From IMG/VR virus record IMGVR_UViG_3300047089_000043, positions 1 to 64,000 of that record: 64,000 bases of DNA; one strand, given 5' to 3'. Shown piece by piece: positions 16,253 to 26,217 of this stretch. A program made the position numbers and the translations under genes. Every line of letters begins with the position of its first letter. Within the stretch, counting starts at the first letter, position 1. Below the pieces are notes generated by a model. That model searched no databases. It saw only the letters and a program-made list of their open reading frames with translations, and was not told the DNA's origin. This DNA is from a virus.

Positions 16253-16477
16253 ATGCTTAAGCGTTACATCGGCCACCAGAGTCCGGTTTCGGTCATTCTC
16301 GGCGGCGAAGATTTTGGTTACGTCGAAACTGGCGATTCAATCGCGGTTCCCGACGACCTGGCTAACTCCCTTTCATGGCCCGAAGAAAACTGGGCTGATG
16401 GTGCTGCTAAGGCTCAGTCCAAGGCCAGCACTGCCGACACAAGTACCAATAAGAATGACGAAAAGAGTGGTGAATAA
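16253..16477 (+). CDS. Small structural-region protein
   Basis: A 74-residue acidic protein: a short beta-like N-terminus (VSVILGGEDFGYVETGDSIAVP) and a disordered Ser/Lys/Asp tail. Its stop overlaps the major tail protein start (TAATGG). No family recognised; a minor joining protein is plausible. Confidence 0.55.
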   Translation: MLKRYIGHQSPVSVILGGEDFGYVETGDSIAVPDDLANSLSWPEENWADGAAKAQSKASTADTSTNKNDEKSGE

Positions 16478-17520
16478 TGGCGACCGGATCAGGGCTTGAT
16501 GCCCAGCTAGGTACTAAGACTGAAACTACAGTTGGTACAGTTGTTGCACCCGACCACTTCTTCACGTTCGATACCGCAGAACTGGCTTTTGAACCGACCT
16601 ATCTGGAAGGTACCGGAATCCGGGCGACTAAGACTTTCAAGTCTGTTAACCAGGTCGCTATTTCCCGAAGGTCCGCAACGGGTAAGATGGAACTGCCATT
16701 CATGTTCAAGGGTATGTCTTGGTGGATGCAGCATGTTCTGGGTTCTACTCAGACTCTCGCGGTTGTCCCTACCGGCACTCTTGCCTTTGAGGGATATTTC
16801 ACTCCCGGTGGTCTTCGCGGTAAATCCTTCTCAGTCCAGCTTGGTAAGCCAGAACCTATTTCGGGAACTGTCCAGCCGTTTAACTACAATGGCTGTAAGG
16901 TTACCGACTGGGATATTACCTTTGCGGATAATGCTAACACCCTGCTTTCTATGTCGGTTGACGCATGGAATGAAGCAACCACTCCTGCTCTTTCGGCGGC
17001 TTCGTATCTTACGAATAACCCGCTGTTCAACTTTGGTCACGTATCTCTGTTTGAACTGGGCGGAACCTTTAGTACTGCTGCGGGTAAAACCACGGTAGCG
17101 AGCGCTACTGCGGTAACGTCGGTAGTCAGTAAGCTTTCCCTTGCGGGTAAGAATACGCTGTCAACCGATCGGTTCGGATTGGGAAATGCGGGAACTAAGA
17201 AGGAACAATTCCAGGTAGACTTTACGGGTATTACCGGAACGTTTGACGCGGAGTATAACGAATCTGAATTCCAGTCGGCTTTCCGGGCGGGTACTACTAC
17301 CGGAATGCACATTAAGTCAACTAGCCCCACCTTTATTGAGGGCACTACTCCCTATACGCTGGAAATCCATCTACCGACCGTGAAGATTACTAAGGCACCT
17401 GCTGTTGTTTCAGGTCCCGGCCTGGTATCTGTCTCGGGAGAATTCATGGTTTATGATCCTGACGACGGCACTAACCCGCCCATTCAGATTCATATTGTCA
17501 GCACTGATACGACACTGTAA
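16477..17520 (+). CDS. Major tail tube protein
   Basis: A 347-residue protein directly before the tail assembly chaperone pair, the invariant place of the tail tube gene in siphoviruses. It opens with GSGLDAQLGTKTETTVGT and TFDTAELAFEP, as in many actinophage tail tube proteins, and has a central SVQLGKP...CKVTDWDITFADN and C-terminal AYNESEF, FMVYDPDDG. It polymerises into the tail tube. Confidence 0.82.
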   Translation: MATGSGLDAQLGTKTETTVGTVVAPDHFFTFDTAELAFEPTYLEGTGIRATKTFKSVNQVAISRRSATGKMELPFMFKGMSWWMQHVLGSTQTLAVVPTGTLAFEGYFTPGGLRGKSFSVQLGKPEPISGTVQPFNYNGCKVTDWDITFADNANTLLSMSVDAWNEATTPALSAASYLTNNPLFNFGHVSLFELGGTFSTAAGKTTVASATAVTSVVSKLSLAGKNTLSTDRFGLGNAGTKKEQFQVDFTGITGTFDAEYNESEFQSAFRAGTTTGMHIKSTSPTFIEGTTPYTLEIHLPTVKITKAPAVVSGPGLVSVSGEFMVYDPDDGTNPPIQIHIVSTDTTL

Positions 17521-17541
17521 ACCAGAAAGGACTACGAGGTT

Positions 17542-17880
17542 ATGCCTCTAGTAACAATCAGGGATTGCCTGAATTGCGACATTGATCATCAGTGGCTTTT
17601 CGAGTCTATGACTCTTAAAGAGCTGAGAGTGATTAAGAAGCTTACCGGCATGGGTCAGAAAGCCTTTGCCGAAGCTGGCGATGAGGGCGATCCCGAGGCT
17701 CTTGCGGCTTTGATCTACGTACTGCACAAGCGGGATAAGATTAGCATTCCCTTTGACGATGTAGATCTGGACTTTACTAAGTTCACAATGGAAGCTACCG
17801 AGCAGGAGCTTAAGGAACTGGCAGCCGTAGAAGAAGACGCGGATGAGGACCCAAAAGTAGAGATCGTGAATGGCCTCTAA
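17542..17880 (+). CDS. Tail assembly chaperone (short form)
   Basis: A 112-residue acidic protein (VTIRDCLNCDIDHQW, MTLKELRVIKKLTG) between tail tube and tape measure genes, the place of lambda gpG-type chaperones. These bind the tape measure during tail assembly. A slippery heptamer near its end directs part of the ribosomes into the -1 frame to make a longer product (17542-18041). Confidence 0.85.
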   Translation: MPLVTIRDCLNCDIDHQWLFESMTLKELRVIKKLTGMGQKAFAEAGDEGDPEALAALIYVLHKRDKISIPFDDVDLDFTKFTMEATEQELKELAAVEEDADEDPKVEIVNGL

Positions 17881-18041
17881 AAAAGGGTGGGCTAGAGGCC
17901 CAGGTTCTCAGTTACGCGGCCGACATCTGGTCCCTATTCGGAATTAATGTTCTGGATATCTGGGAGCTGCCCGCTAACGTCTTCTTCGGGATGACATATC
18001 AGGTTGACGCACAGCGACGAGAGGCTAAAAAGCAGAAATGA
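17542..18041 (+). CDS. Tail assembly chaperone, frameshift form
   Basis: Joining 17542-17856 to 17856-18041 gives 166 residues. The added part reads after the slip ...KKGGLEAQVLSYAADIWS and ends DAQRREAKKQK; it begins inside the short form's end and passes its TAA. This is the GT-type product of siphoviruses, made at a few percent of the short form and linking tail tube subunits to the tape measure. Its TGA overlaps the next ATG (18038). Confidence 0.85.
17850..17856 (+). promoter_or_regulatory. -1 ribosomal slip site CCCAAAA
   Basis: In the zero frame the codons are C CCA AAA; slipping back one base gives CCC AAA, the canonical X XXY YYZ form. The -1 frame is blocked upstream by TGA at 17844-17846 and is open from there to 18041, so the slip window is only about 30 bases and this heptamer fits it. 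Confidence 0.88.
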
Positions 18042-18388
18042 AAACCCTAGTAGAATATGTTAAGGCCGGTGCGGAGATTACCGCTAGGGCTGCTCGCCGC
18101 TATTCTGGCGTATGGTCAACCCGAATGCCCCGCGCTACTCACGTAGTGGTCGAGGGCACTAGGGTATCCGTGCAGACGGAAAGTGCTATTGCTCCGCAGT
18201 CCCGCGCATTTCAGGGCGGCATTCGTCACCCGCTTAACTACCCGAGTCAGACGGCTGGTGGTGAAAGGCACTGGGCACCTACGCCTAAGCGGCCTTATAT
18301 GACGTGGGCTTGGCGCGATACGCAGTCTGACATGGAACAGCAGATGGCGGCATGGATCGAAGATCTGGCAAAAGATAAACTGGGATAA
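18038..18388 (+). CDS. Tail or connector protein, HK97 gp10-like
   Basis: A 116-residue basic protein (ITARAARRYSGVWSTRMP, GGIRHPLNYPSQTAGG, ending MAAWIEDLAKDKLG). Such small proteins with a conserved GG.RHP..Y and aromatic-rich C-terminus occur among HK97 gp10-like head-tail proteins, though they more often precede the tail tube gene. Start overlaps the stop of the frameshift product. Confidence 0.5.
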   Translation: MKTLVEYVKAGAEITARAARRYSGVWSTRMPRATHVVVEGTRVSVQTESAIAPQSRAFQGGIRHPLNYPSQTAGGERHWAPTPKRPYMTWAWRDTQSDMEQQMAAWIEDLAKDKLG

Positions 18389-18406
18389 GGGAAGCAGGGA
18401 AGTAAC

Positions 18407-21400
18407 ATGACTACACAAGCAAACGTAGTTCTCCGCTTCTTTATGCAGGGAGATAAGTCCGTCTCGGGCATTATGGATAAGCTCTCTCTTAAGAAGAAGG
18501 ATCTATCTAAGCCTGTTACTATCCCCATTGATGCCGATGATAAGCCCGCCAATATCACGATGGATAAGGTCAAGGCCGAAGTCGATGCGCTTAACAAAAG
18601 GCGTGCCGAATTCGCTGTTGACGCGAACGACAATGCGGCTAAGGCGAAGCTTCTGGCTATCGACATTCGTCTCGACAAGCTTAACAAATATATGGCTCGT
18701 CCCGGCGTTGAACTACAGGGACTCGATAGCACGCTGCTGGGTATTTATCGCATTAACGCAGCACTGGATAAGGTTAACGGGAAAACTGCTACCGCTACTG
18801 TCAAGGTTAGGACTGATCAAAGCAGTAACTTTATTTCGCGTGCTCTACGTGGTGGCGGTGGTGGCGGTTCCGGTGGTGGCGGTGCATTCTCTGGCCCATT
18901 CCAGGGTATCGCGGGTGTAGGTTCTGGTGCTAGTGCTGGTGCTATTGAGGCTTTGACTAGCCCGGTAGGCGCTGGCGCTGCGGCTGTTGCCGCTCCGTTC
19001 ATCGGTACAGGTATCGCTGGCGGTGCGCTGGGTGCTCTCGGTACAGGTCTAGCAGGTCTGGGAATTGCAGGTGGGCTAGGTGCTGGTCAGAGTAATCCAA
19101 GGGATGCAGCGGCGGCAAATAACCTACTGCACGCGGCATCGCTCAGGGTTATTGCCGATCAGGCAAAGCTTAACGCATTGCAAACAAGCGGAAAGGCCAC
19201 CACTTCACAGCTAGCGTCGGCTCAGGCCGCGTTGGCAAGTGCCCGTGCGGCGCAGACTGCCGCTCAGGGCAAGGTCGCTGATCTTGGCCCGCCTATGAGC
19301 AAGCAGACTATAGCGGCTCAGGCAGCATTTAAGAACCTGGCCACTAACGCTAAGAAAAGTCTCCAAACTATCGGTGCTTCTTTCGCTCCCGTGATGTCCA
19401 CCATTTTTAAGACAGCTAACACAACTCTTAGTGCTCTCACTCCCGTATTCGCTACTGCGGAAAAGACTATCTCTGGACCATTCCAGCAGGTCGGTACAAT
19501 CCTCGCAACTTCGATGGCGTCGCCTGCTGTAGTAACGGCAGTTAAGGGGCTGGCTACATCGTTTGGTGAATTCCTCAAGGGATTCGCCCCGCAGATTCCC
19601 GGCATTGTTAACGCAATTGCTAACGGGATTAACGGTATGGCCTCGGCCTTTACGGATCACCCTGGTTTGATTAAGGGCATGGGCAGCGTTCTCGCTTTCC
19701 TGCTTAAAATCCCTGGCTTTGTGGCGGGCGCGATGGGCTCTCTAACTCGCGTTACTGCCTGGCTTATCGGTGGTCTACCTCATGCGGTATCTATCGGTCT
19801 TGACGCCGCTCGCGGATTCTTCATTGACGTTGGACACCAGATCGAAACGATTTGGGACAGTGTTTGGAACACGCTAAAGAGCGCTACTTCAACCGGAGCT
19901 GGATTTCTCAGCGCATTCTGGACGACAATTACCGGGCCTTTCAGGGCCGGTTATAATTTCGTTATTGGTATCTTCAACGGTATCAAGAGCTTCATCACTA
20001 CCAATTTCGATGCCTGGTGGGCAAAGAACGGCGAAGCAGTTATTGCCGTTTGGAGTGGCGTCTGGATAAAGATAAAGGAAATTGCCACAACCATTTGGAA
20101 TGGTATTGTACTTGCCGCACAAGGATTCATTGGCGCTCTTGCAATTATATTTCAGACTGGAAAGACTATCATTCTCGGAGTCTGGGGCGCAATCTGGCCA
20201 CTTGTAAAGGCTATCTTCCAGGCTGCTTGGACAGTTATCACCACTGTACTACAAGCCGGTTGGGTGATTATCAAAACAGTATTCCAGATTGGCGCATCGG
20301 TAGTACTAGCGATCTGGCAAACAGCTTGGGCAGTAATTAAGCTGGTTTTCGAGCAGGCATGGGCGATAATCCGTACCAGCGTGAAAATCGGATGGGACAT
20401 TATTGTCGGTATATGGACCACGGCTCTAAATCTCCTGACCGGACGTTGGGGCGCAGCGTGGGATAGCATCCGAAATATGTTTATCCAGATCTGGAATGCA
20501 ATGCGGTCCTTCTTGCAGGGCACAATGACCCGAATGTGGAATACAATTGTGTCCGTTTGGAATACTGTCATTGCTTTCTTCCGTACAATACCCGGTAAAA
20601 TCCTGAACGCCATTGGCAGCCTTAGTACTTTGCTGCTAAACGTCGGCAGGAATGTTATCGGCGGTCTGTTTAATGGTATCAAGCAGGCATTGGCGAATGT
20701 AGGTGGCTGGATTAAATCTAATCTGGTTGACCCTATTGTCAATGCTGTTAAGGGCTTCTTTGGAATCCATTCTCCGTCAACAGTTATGGCGGGAATTGGT
20801 GGCCACCTTATCGGCGGTCTGTTCCGAGGAATTCTTAATGCCGATCCTACTAAGTTTATCGGGAAGATCTTTGGCGGATTGCCGGAAGCTCTCGGTTCAA
20901 TTGTAGGTAAGGGTTTGGTTGCTCTATCCCATCTGCCCGCTAAGGCTATGAAGGCTTTGGGTAGTTTGGGTAGTAAGATTGGCGGTTTCTTTGCTAAGCT
21001 ATTCGGTGGCGGTGGAGGCGGTGGCGTAGGTCAGTGGATGGGCGTAGTATTGCAAGCGCTCGCATTGAACGGATTGCCTGCATCCCTTGCGAATCAGGTA
21101 TTGCGGCAGATTTCTACGGAATCTGGTGGAAATCCAAATGCCATTAACCTTACCGACATTAATGCTCAGCACGGAGATCCTTCGCGTGGCCTGTTGCAGA
21201 CCATCGGTGCAACTTTTGCGGCTTACCATGTGGCGGGAACTAGTAACAACATTTATGACCCGCTCGCTAACGTAGCTGCCGCTATCAATTATGCAAAGCA
21301 TACTTACGGTCCCTCACTTATGAGTGGTGGAGGTGGCCTTGGTTCTGGTCACGGATATGCTATGGGAACAGGCGGCGCTGCGGCCGGATGGGCTATGGTC

Positions 21401-22432
21401 GGTGAACGCGGACCTGAAATGGTTCTGTTCAACGGCGGCGAAACAGTTGTGCCTAATGGTGGCATGACCGGATATGCCAAGGGAACGCCATCGGCAGAAA
21501 TTAATGCCGGTATCTCCCTGTACCTCAAGTACATTCATGGCGATCTACTGACAGTTGCAAAACTGCATAGTTCGCAGATTACATTCTTGAAGGATATCTC
21601 CAAGTATTACAGCGGCTCTACCGCTAGGCATCTTGACGATTCTGTCAATAAGCAGACTCAGGCAATGATCGCGGCAGCCAACCAGCTAACGTCGCTTCAA
21701 AAGAACTTTGCAGCGGCACAGTCTTACGCAGGCACCGTCAAATCTAATGCTATTGGATTTGGCGCTCTTTCTAACGTAGACCTGAATTCCGGGCTGGGTA
21801 TTGCAGGCGGTCTTAGTAATAAGCTGAGCAAGCTTAAGGCTTTCGCGTCTATGATTACCCAGCTTAAGAAGCGTGGTGTAAGTGCGGGTGTTATCCAGCA
21901 GATTATCGATATGGGACCTGATACAGGTTACGCATATGCGGCTGCGCTCGTAGGTGCAACGGCTGGTACTATTTCGTCCGTTAATAGGACGACTTCCGCG
22001 ATTAATACTGCGGCCACAAGTCTAGGAAATACGGCAGCGTTTACCGTTTACGGTGTTAACATTGCTAAGGGGCTTAAGTCACAGGAAGCATCACTTCACG
22101 CACTTATGCGCCGACTGGGAAAGAGTCTTGCTCACGAAGCGGTTACTGCTTTCAGGGTGCCTAAATCTAAGGTTCCTCATTTCGCTGGTGGAACCTCTCA
22201 CGCACCGTCCGGTTGGGCGGTCGTTGGAGAGAACGGACCTGAACTGATTAACCTTCGGGGCGGGGAATCTATCGTTCCTGGCGGAAGTCTTGGCGGGCGT
22301 TCTGGTGGAGGTACTACGATTGTGAATGTCAATGTACGCGGCGCACTCAGCACCGATAGGGAAATCTCTAAGGCTGTCTCTGATGGCCTAGCGAATCTCG
22401 AACGGCACGGCGGTAGTGTGCCCTGGAAATAG
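18407..22432 (+). CDS. Tape measure protein with lytic transglycosylase-like domain
   Basis: A 1341-residue protein. It has an N-terminal charged part, Gly-rich linkers (about 145-160 and 870), hydrophobic Gly/Ala stretches (190-225), and a long segment with repeating Trp/Ile helices (about 480-770, AVIAVWSGVWIKIKEIA, AWTVITTVLQAGW). Residues about 875-970 are an SLT-like domain: ISTESGGNPNA with catalytic Glu near 905 and GDPSRGLLQTIGATF. It sets tail length; by the usual 0.15 nm per residue the tail would be near 200 nm. The SLT domain would open host peptidoglycan on DNA entry. AAGCAGGGAAGT precedes the ATG. Confidence 0.93.
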   Translation: MTTQANVVLRFFMQGDKSVSGIMDKLSLKKKDLSKPVTIPIDADDKPANITMDKVKAEVDALNKRRAEFAVDANDNAAKAKLLAIDIRLDKLNKYMARPGVELQGLDSTLLGIYRINAALDKVNGKTATATVKVRTDQSSNFISRALRGGGGGGSGGGGAFSGPFQGIAGVGSGASAGAIEALTSPVGAGAAAVAAPFIGTGIAGGALGALGTGLAGLGIAGGLGAGQSNPRDAAAANNLLHAASLRVIADQAKLNALQTSGKATTSQLASAQAALASARAAQTAAQGKVADLGPPMSKQTIAAQAAFKNLATNAKKSLQTIGASFAPVMSTIFKTANTTLSALTPVFATAEKTISGPFQQVGTILATSMASPAVVTAVKGLATSFGEFLKGFAPQIPGIVNAIANGINGMASAFTDHPGLIKGMGSVLAFLLKIPGFVAGAMGSLTRVTAWLIGGLPHAVSIGLDAARGFFIDVGHQIETIWDSVWNTLKSATSTGAGFLSAFWTTITGPFRAGYNFVIGIFNGIKSFITTNFDAWWAKNGEAVIAVWSGVWIKIKEIATTIWNGIVLAAQGFIGALAIIFQTGKTIILGVWGAIWPLVKAIFQAAWTVITTVLQAGWVIIKTVFQIGASVVLAIWQTAWAVIKLVFEQAWAIIRTSVKIGWDIIVGIWTTALNLLTGRWGAAWDSIRNMFIQIWNAMRSFLQGTMTRMWNTIVSVWNTVIAFFRTIPGKILNAIGSLSTLLLNVGRNVIGGLFNGIKQALANVGGWIKSNLVDPIVNAVKGFFGIHSPSTVMAGIGGHLIGGLFRGILNADPTKFIGKIFGGLPEALGSIVGKGLVALSHLPAKAMKALGSLGSKIGGFFAKLFGGGGGGGVGQWMGVVLQALALNGLPASLANQVLRQISTESGGNPNAINLTDINAQHGDPSRGLLQTIGATFAAYHVAGTSNNIYDPLANVAAAINYAKHTYGPSLMSGGGGLGSGHGYAMGTGGAAAGWAMVGERGPEMVLFNGGETVVPNGGMTGYAKGTPSAEINAGISLYLKYIHGDLLTVAKLHSSQITFLKDISKYYSGSTARHLDDSVNKQTQAMIAAANQLTSLQKNFAAAQSYAGTVKSNAIGFGALSNVDLNSGLGIAGGLSNKLSKLKAFASMITQLKKRGVSAGVIQQIIDMGPDTGYAYAAALVGATAGTISSVNRTTSAINTAATSLGNTAAFTVYGVNIAKGLKSQEASLHALMRRLGKSLAHEAVTAFRVPKSKVPHFAGGTSHAPSGWAVVGENGPELINLRGGESIVPGGSLGGRSGGGTTIVNVNVRGALSTDREISKAVSDGLANLERHGGSVPWK

Positions 22433-22526
22433 CGACTAAAGTCGCACGTGCGCCGTTGGCGCTAATACGAATGGACGCGGCGGTGGTTCTCGCTAAGGAC
22501 ACTAGCCCTTGGTGGATCACCGCCGC
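22432..22526 (+). other. Cluster of inverted repeats after the tape measure gene
   Basis: Three paired segments lie in the 126-base gap: GCGAC-TAAA-GTCGC (22432-22445), GCGCC-GTT-GGCGC (22450-22462), and GCGGCGGTG (22477-22485) with CACCGCCGC (22518-22526). None is followed by a U-tract, so a multi-stem RNA element or processing site is more likely than a simple terminator. The rest of the gap shows nothing else. Confidence 0.55.
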
Positions 22527-22558
22527 TTCTGTATGTGAGGCAGAATTTGGAGAATTAA

Positions 22559-25500
22559 ATGGCCCTTATGGTGCGACCTGACACGATATTCGAGGCAAGC
22601 TTTTTCAACACCGATGACGGCTCAGCGTGGACGGATCTTTCCAGTTACGTCGAGGCGAACCAGGGTATCCAAATTTCCAGGCGTCGATCGGTTATCTTCG
22701 ATGACGTATCTTCGGGGTCAATGCAACTGTCTCTTGATAACACTCTAGGAACTTTTAACAATGACAGGTCGGACCTGCCTTATTTCGGCTTGATCAATAT
22801 TGACGTACCCGTGCGATTCAGGGCGCGATACCCTCGCGTTCCTACCGACACAATCAACATGCTTAGCGATGACCAGTCTGCCACAAATGGCGCGGACTTC
22901 TTTGCCGTTGAGCAGGGCACAACCGATCTGGATCTTGTGGACTTTCCAGCAGGCCAGGATTCGTCTCTGATTTGGAACACGGGTGTTCTGGCCACTGTGA
23001 ATAACCGGATCATTATCGGAGATTTCTCAGCGCGGTCGGCTGATGATGATATTCCCATGTATGTCAGCCCTAGCACGCAGTACACTGGAAGTGTCAAGGT
23101 CAAATGCGATGCAGCCGGTACTGGCATTACCTTTAAGGTTAGCGGGCGTATTCTCTGGTATGACAATAAGGGGCAGTTTATTTCCGAGAGTACCGGAACA
23201 TCTACTACTCTCACCACTTCTTACGCCACAGTCTCGGTTACGGCTACCTCGCCTGCTACGGCATATACAGCTAGGCTAGCAATCGCTAATGATACTCTGG
23301 TCGGTCCTGCTACGGCAGCTATTGCGGTAACTGGTTTTACTTCCGATCGAGTTAACAGGGGCGGCACTAAAACCCACCTGACAATTCAGAAGGAAACTAA
23401 CGTCGGAGACTTGGCGATTGTTTGGCTTTATGCTGGCTCTCAGCCCACGTTTACAGCTCCCGATGGAACTTGGACAAACTTCGAGACTATCACTGACTTG
23501 CGCGGCGAGGCTGCCGGATATTGGAAGATTCTTAAGCAGGACGATATTGGCCTAGTTACCGAATGGACCATTAACCAGACGGGCAAACACTGGCTTGCTA
23601 TGATGACGACCTATTCAGGTGCTAACCAGGCTACTCCGATTAACGCGCATACGAAGACTACTGAAACAGTATTCCAGTTCGCGCACACGCCCCCTAGCAT
23701 TACAACCACGTCAGCTAACTGCTGGATTCAAAGTGTGGTATTCGACACCAGCTCTACCACGTCGGTATGGACTATCCCTGGTAGCGTTACGCTGCGAACT
23801 AATGCGTTTTGCACTAGCGGTAATGCAGCTACAGGTGTTATGACCGACAATAACGCGGCAGTTGCTATCGGTACTTACGTGGGAGCGGCATTCACTTCTA
23901 ATGTGAAGTCTCAGTTCGCCAGTATGGCCAGGGTAGCAATTGCTCCCGCTACTGGTACAGGTCCCGGTTCTGTAATGGTACATGCGGGCGCATGGCAGTT
24001 TGAACAGGCTGCAAGTGCGTCAGCATGGGTCAGCGGCGGACATTGGAAGGATCTATTCACAGGTCTGACAGACTCGTGGACTAAGACTTGGGCAGGCGAA
24101 ATGTCGCTTATGCAGGTTGCGGCCACAGACAGGTCTAAGCAGCTAGCCGCTAATAACGTCGGCCCGGCTGTTATGGAATCTATCAAGGCTGCACTTCCAG
24201 TAGCTTACTATATGCTGGGTGAATCCGGTGATCCGAGTACTACCGAAGGTGCTAATTCCTCGCTTACTCCGCAGGCTGGCATTAAGCTATTGCAGCTTGG
24301 TGCAGGCGGTACGCTGGGATGGGGATCAGGCGTAGGCCCGCCAGTTGACGGGTTGCCCGCAGTAGTAGTAACCAAGAGCGATATCAATAACGGCGCTGTA
24401 CTGCAAACTACCTTGACTAACCCTGTTACTAACGCTGATGCGATTACGATTATGACGTGGTTTACTTCGACCGATACTGACACAAGCAGCACGCTTACGC
24501 TGGTTAAGGCTTCCCCCACTAATGCCGGTTCAATGGAATATGCTTATGCTGAAATCCGGGGCACTTCGGGAACCAACCTGCAAGCTAACGGTGCGGTGAA
24601 GTCGGAAATATTGAATTCTACTGCTACCGCAACGAGCGCGGCTAATTACTTTAACGGTAAGACTCACTTCGCAGTTGCGACAATCGAGATCGACGGAGGT
24701 AATCTTACTTCTACGTTGTATGTTGACGGCGTACAAGTTGCGACTAACGCGGTTGCAACCACGGCCACGATTTTCCCCGACATTACGACACTCAGCATTG
24801 CTAACGCATCCCCGACAAAGCACATCATGTCTGGTACTTTCAGCCATGTCGCGCTGTTCGATTACGCGGTTGACGCAGATACCATTGCTAACATTTACGA
24901 AGCGGGTAGTACTGCTTTCTCTGGCGATAAGGTGGATGAACGGATTGCACGTATTTGTCAGTGGGCTGGTATCGCAGACGTTAACTTGGACCCGAGCGAT
25001 ACGATCTGTGATAGGCATTTGCCTGATAATCAGACCGCGCTTAATGCTGTTCAGCAAGCTAGCAGGACTGATGGCGGTACCCTATTTATCGATGATGATG
25101 GATCGGTTACATTCAAATCCAGAATCAATAAGGAAGATACGGCGACCGCATGGCTCACGGTTACAGCCGGGCAGGTTGACGTTGGCATGACCGAGATAAC
25201 AGACGATCAGTTGCTTATCAACCAGGCTAACATTAAACGGCTAGGTGCTAATTCTACGCAGGTGTCTAATGATCTGAATTCGCAGCTTCTTCATGGAGTT
25301 TACAATAAGGATGTCGATACCATTCAACTCAACGTGGATGACGCAAGATACAATGGTGAATACCTGACGGCCTTTTATGCCGATCCCGTACAGCGCTGTG
25401 ATTCAGTTCTGATCCGGGCTCATTTCTTGCAGAACTGGACGACGTTGTTTACGCAGCAAATGTGGAATATCATTCACATTACCGGGCTGCCGTCGATCGA

Positions 25501-25657
25501 GCAAGTTACAACGCTGGATCTTTACATTGAGGGCTGGTCCTATGAGATTACTGATGACGAATGGAACGTCACTTACGATACTTCGGCCGCTATTCCGTTT
25601 GGGATTTTGAACAATACGAGCAGGGATACGACTGGAACCGTCGTAGTTGCCTGGTAA
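22559..25657 (+). CDS. Large minor tail (tip) protein with LamG-like domain
   Basis: A 1032-residue protein after the tape measure. The N-terminus (DTIFEASFFNTDDGSAWTDLS, GIQISRRRSVIFDDV) and C-terminus (DLYIEGWSYEITDDEWNVTY) match actinophage distal tail/tip proteins. Residues about 625-785 look like a concanavalin/LamG domain (ITIMTWFTS, STLYVDGVQVA, SHVALFDYAVD), a carbohydrate-binding fold. It is likely at the tail tip and may contact the cell wall. ATG 22568 is an alternative start three codons later. Confidence 0.85.
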   Translation: MALMVRPDTIFEASFFNTDDGSAWTDLSSYVEANQGIQISRRRSVIFDDVSSGSMQLSLDNTLGTFNNDRSDLPYFGLINIDVPVRFRARYPRVPTDTINMLSDDQSATNGADFFAVEQGTTDLDLVDFPAGQDSSLIWNTGVLATVNNRIIIGDFSARSADDDIPMYVSPSTQYTGSVKVKCDAAGTGITFKVSGRILWYDNKGQFISESTGTSTTLTTSYATVSVTATSPATAYTARLAIANDTLVGPATAAIAVTGFTSDRVNRGGTKTHLTIQKETNVGDLAIVWLYAGSQPTFTAPDGTWTNFETITDLRGEAAGYWKILKQDDIGLVTEWTINQTGKHWLAMMTTYSGANQATPINAHTKTTETVFQFAHTPPSITTTSANCWIQSVVFDTSSTTSVWTIPGSVTLRTNAFCTSGNAATGVMTDNNAAVAIGTYVGAAFTSNVKSQFASMARVAIAPATGTGPGSVMVHAGAWQFEQAASASAWVSGGHWKDLFTGLTDSWTKTWAGEMSLMQVAATDRSKQLAANNVGPAVMESIKAALPVAYYMLGESGDPSTTEGANSSLTPQAGIKLLQLGAGGTLGWGSGVGPPVDGLPAVVVTKSDINNGAVLQTTLTNPVTNADAITIMTWFTSTDTDTSSTLTLVKASPTNAGSMEYAYAEIRGTSGTNLQANGAVKSEILNSTATATSAANYFNGKTHFAVATIEIDGGNLTSTLYVDGVQVATNAVATTATIFPDITTLSIANASPTKHIMSGTFSHVALFDYAVDADTIANIYEAGSTAFSGDKVDERIARICQWAGIADVNLDPSDTICDRHLPDNQTALNAVQQASRTDGGTLFIDDDGSVTFKSRINKEDTATAWLTVTAGQVDVGMTEITDDQLLINQANIKRLGANSTQVSNDLNSQLLHGVYNKDVDTIQLNVDDARYNGEYLTAFYADPVQRCDSVLIRAHFLQNWTTLFTQQMWNIIHITGLPSIEQVTTLDLYIEGWSYEITDDEWNVTYDTSAAIPFGILNNTSRDTTGTVVVAW

Positions 25658-25668
25658 TGGAGGATTAA

Positions 25669-26217
25669 ATGCCGGTTACGGACATTACGCCGATGACTTG
25701 GGCGGATGGGTCAGCAGATTTGACGGACGCGAACCTTAATGCTGAGGTTCGTGATGCCTATCTTCTGCTGCTCAATCCTCCCGCCGTAGGCTTGCAGCGG
25801 ACAACTAACCTTACGTTGACGAATATCACTTGGACGGCGGTAGGATTCGATACGCTATTGTACGATACCTTGAGTACTGACACTAGTCCGCAATGGAGTT
25901 CGGGTGCAAACACTAAGGTAACTGCTCAGTCCCCCGGATGGTACGAATGTATTGGTACGGCCAGATGCACAACTCCTACGGCTGCCGTGATTCTAACAGC
26001 GGCAATGCGCGTTAATGGTTCTGTTTTCTATTTCGGCGGATCGCAAAATTGCGGATCGCCGGTAGTGACGCTTAACGCCACCGTATCCGTTTTGATTAAG
26101 CTAGCTACCTCCGACTATGTTGAATTTATGCTATGGCAGAATGCGGGCGCGAGTCAGACAATTACAGCGACGGGGCTTACTCCGTTGTTCTCAGTTACTA
26201 GGAGGCGTGGAGCGTGA
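25669..26217 (+). CDS. Tip/fibre protein, first of three paralogues
   Basis: A 182-residue protein. It begins with TWADGSADLTDANLNAEVRD, the short conserved N-terminus shared with the next two genes, followed by a C1q/TNF-like beta domain (TPGWY-like SPGWYECIGTARC, AMRVNGSVFYFGG). Such domains form trimeric fibre heads. GGAGG precedes the ATG. Receptor-binding role is inferred. Confidence 0.7.
   Translation: MPVTDITPMTWADGSADLTDANLNAEVRDAYLLLLNPPAVGLQRTTNLTLTNITWTAVGFDTLLYDTLSTDTSPQWSSGANTKVTAQSPGWYECIGTARCTTPTAAVILTAAMRVNGSVFYFGGSQNCGSPVVTLNATVSVLIKLATSDYVEFMLWQNAGASQTITATGLTPLFSVTRRRGA

Noticed and set aside
22780-23217. Minus-strand frame in the tail tip gene
   Set aside because: Shadow of a long, well-supported coding frame; no start signals.
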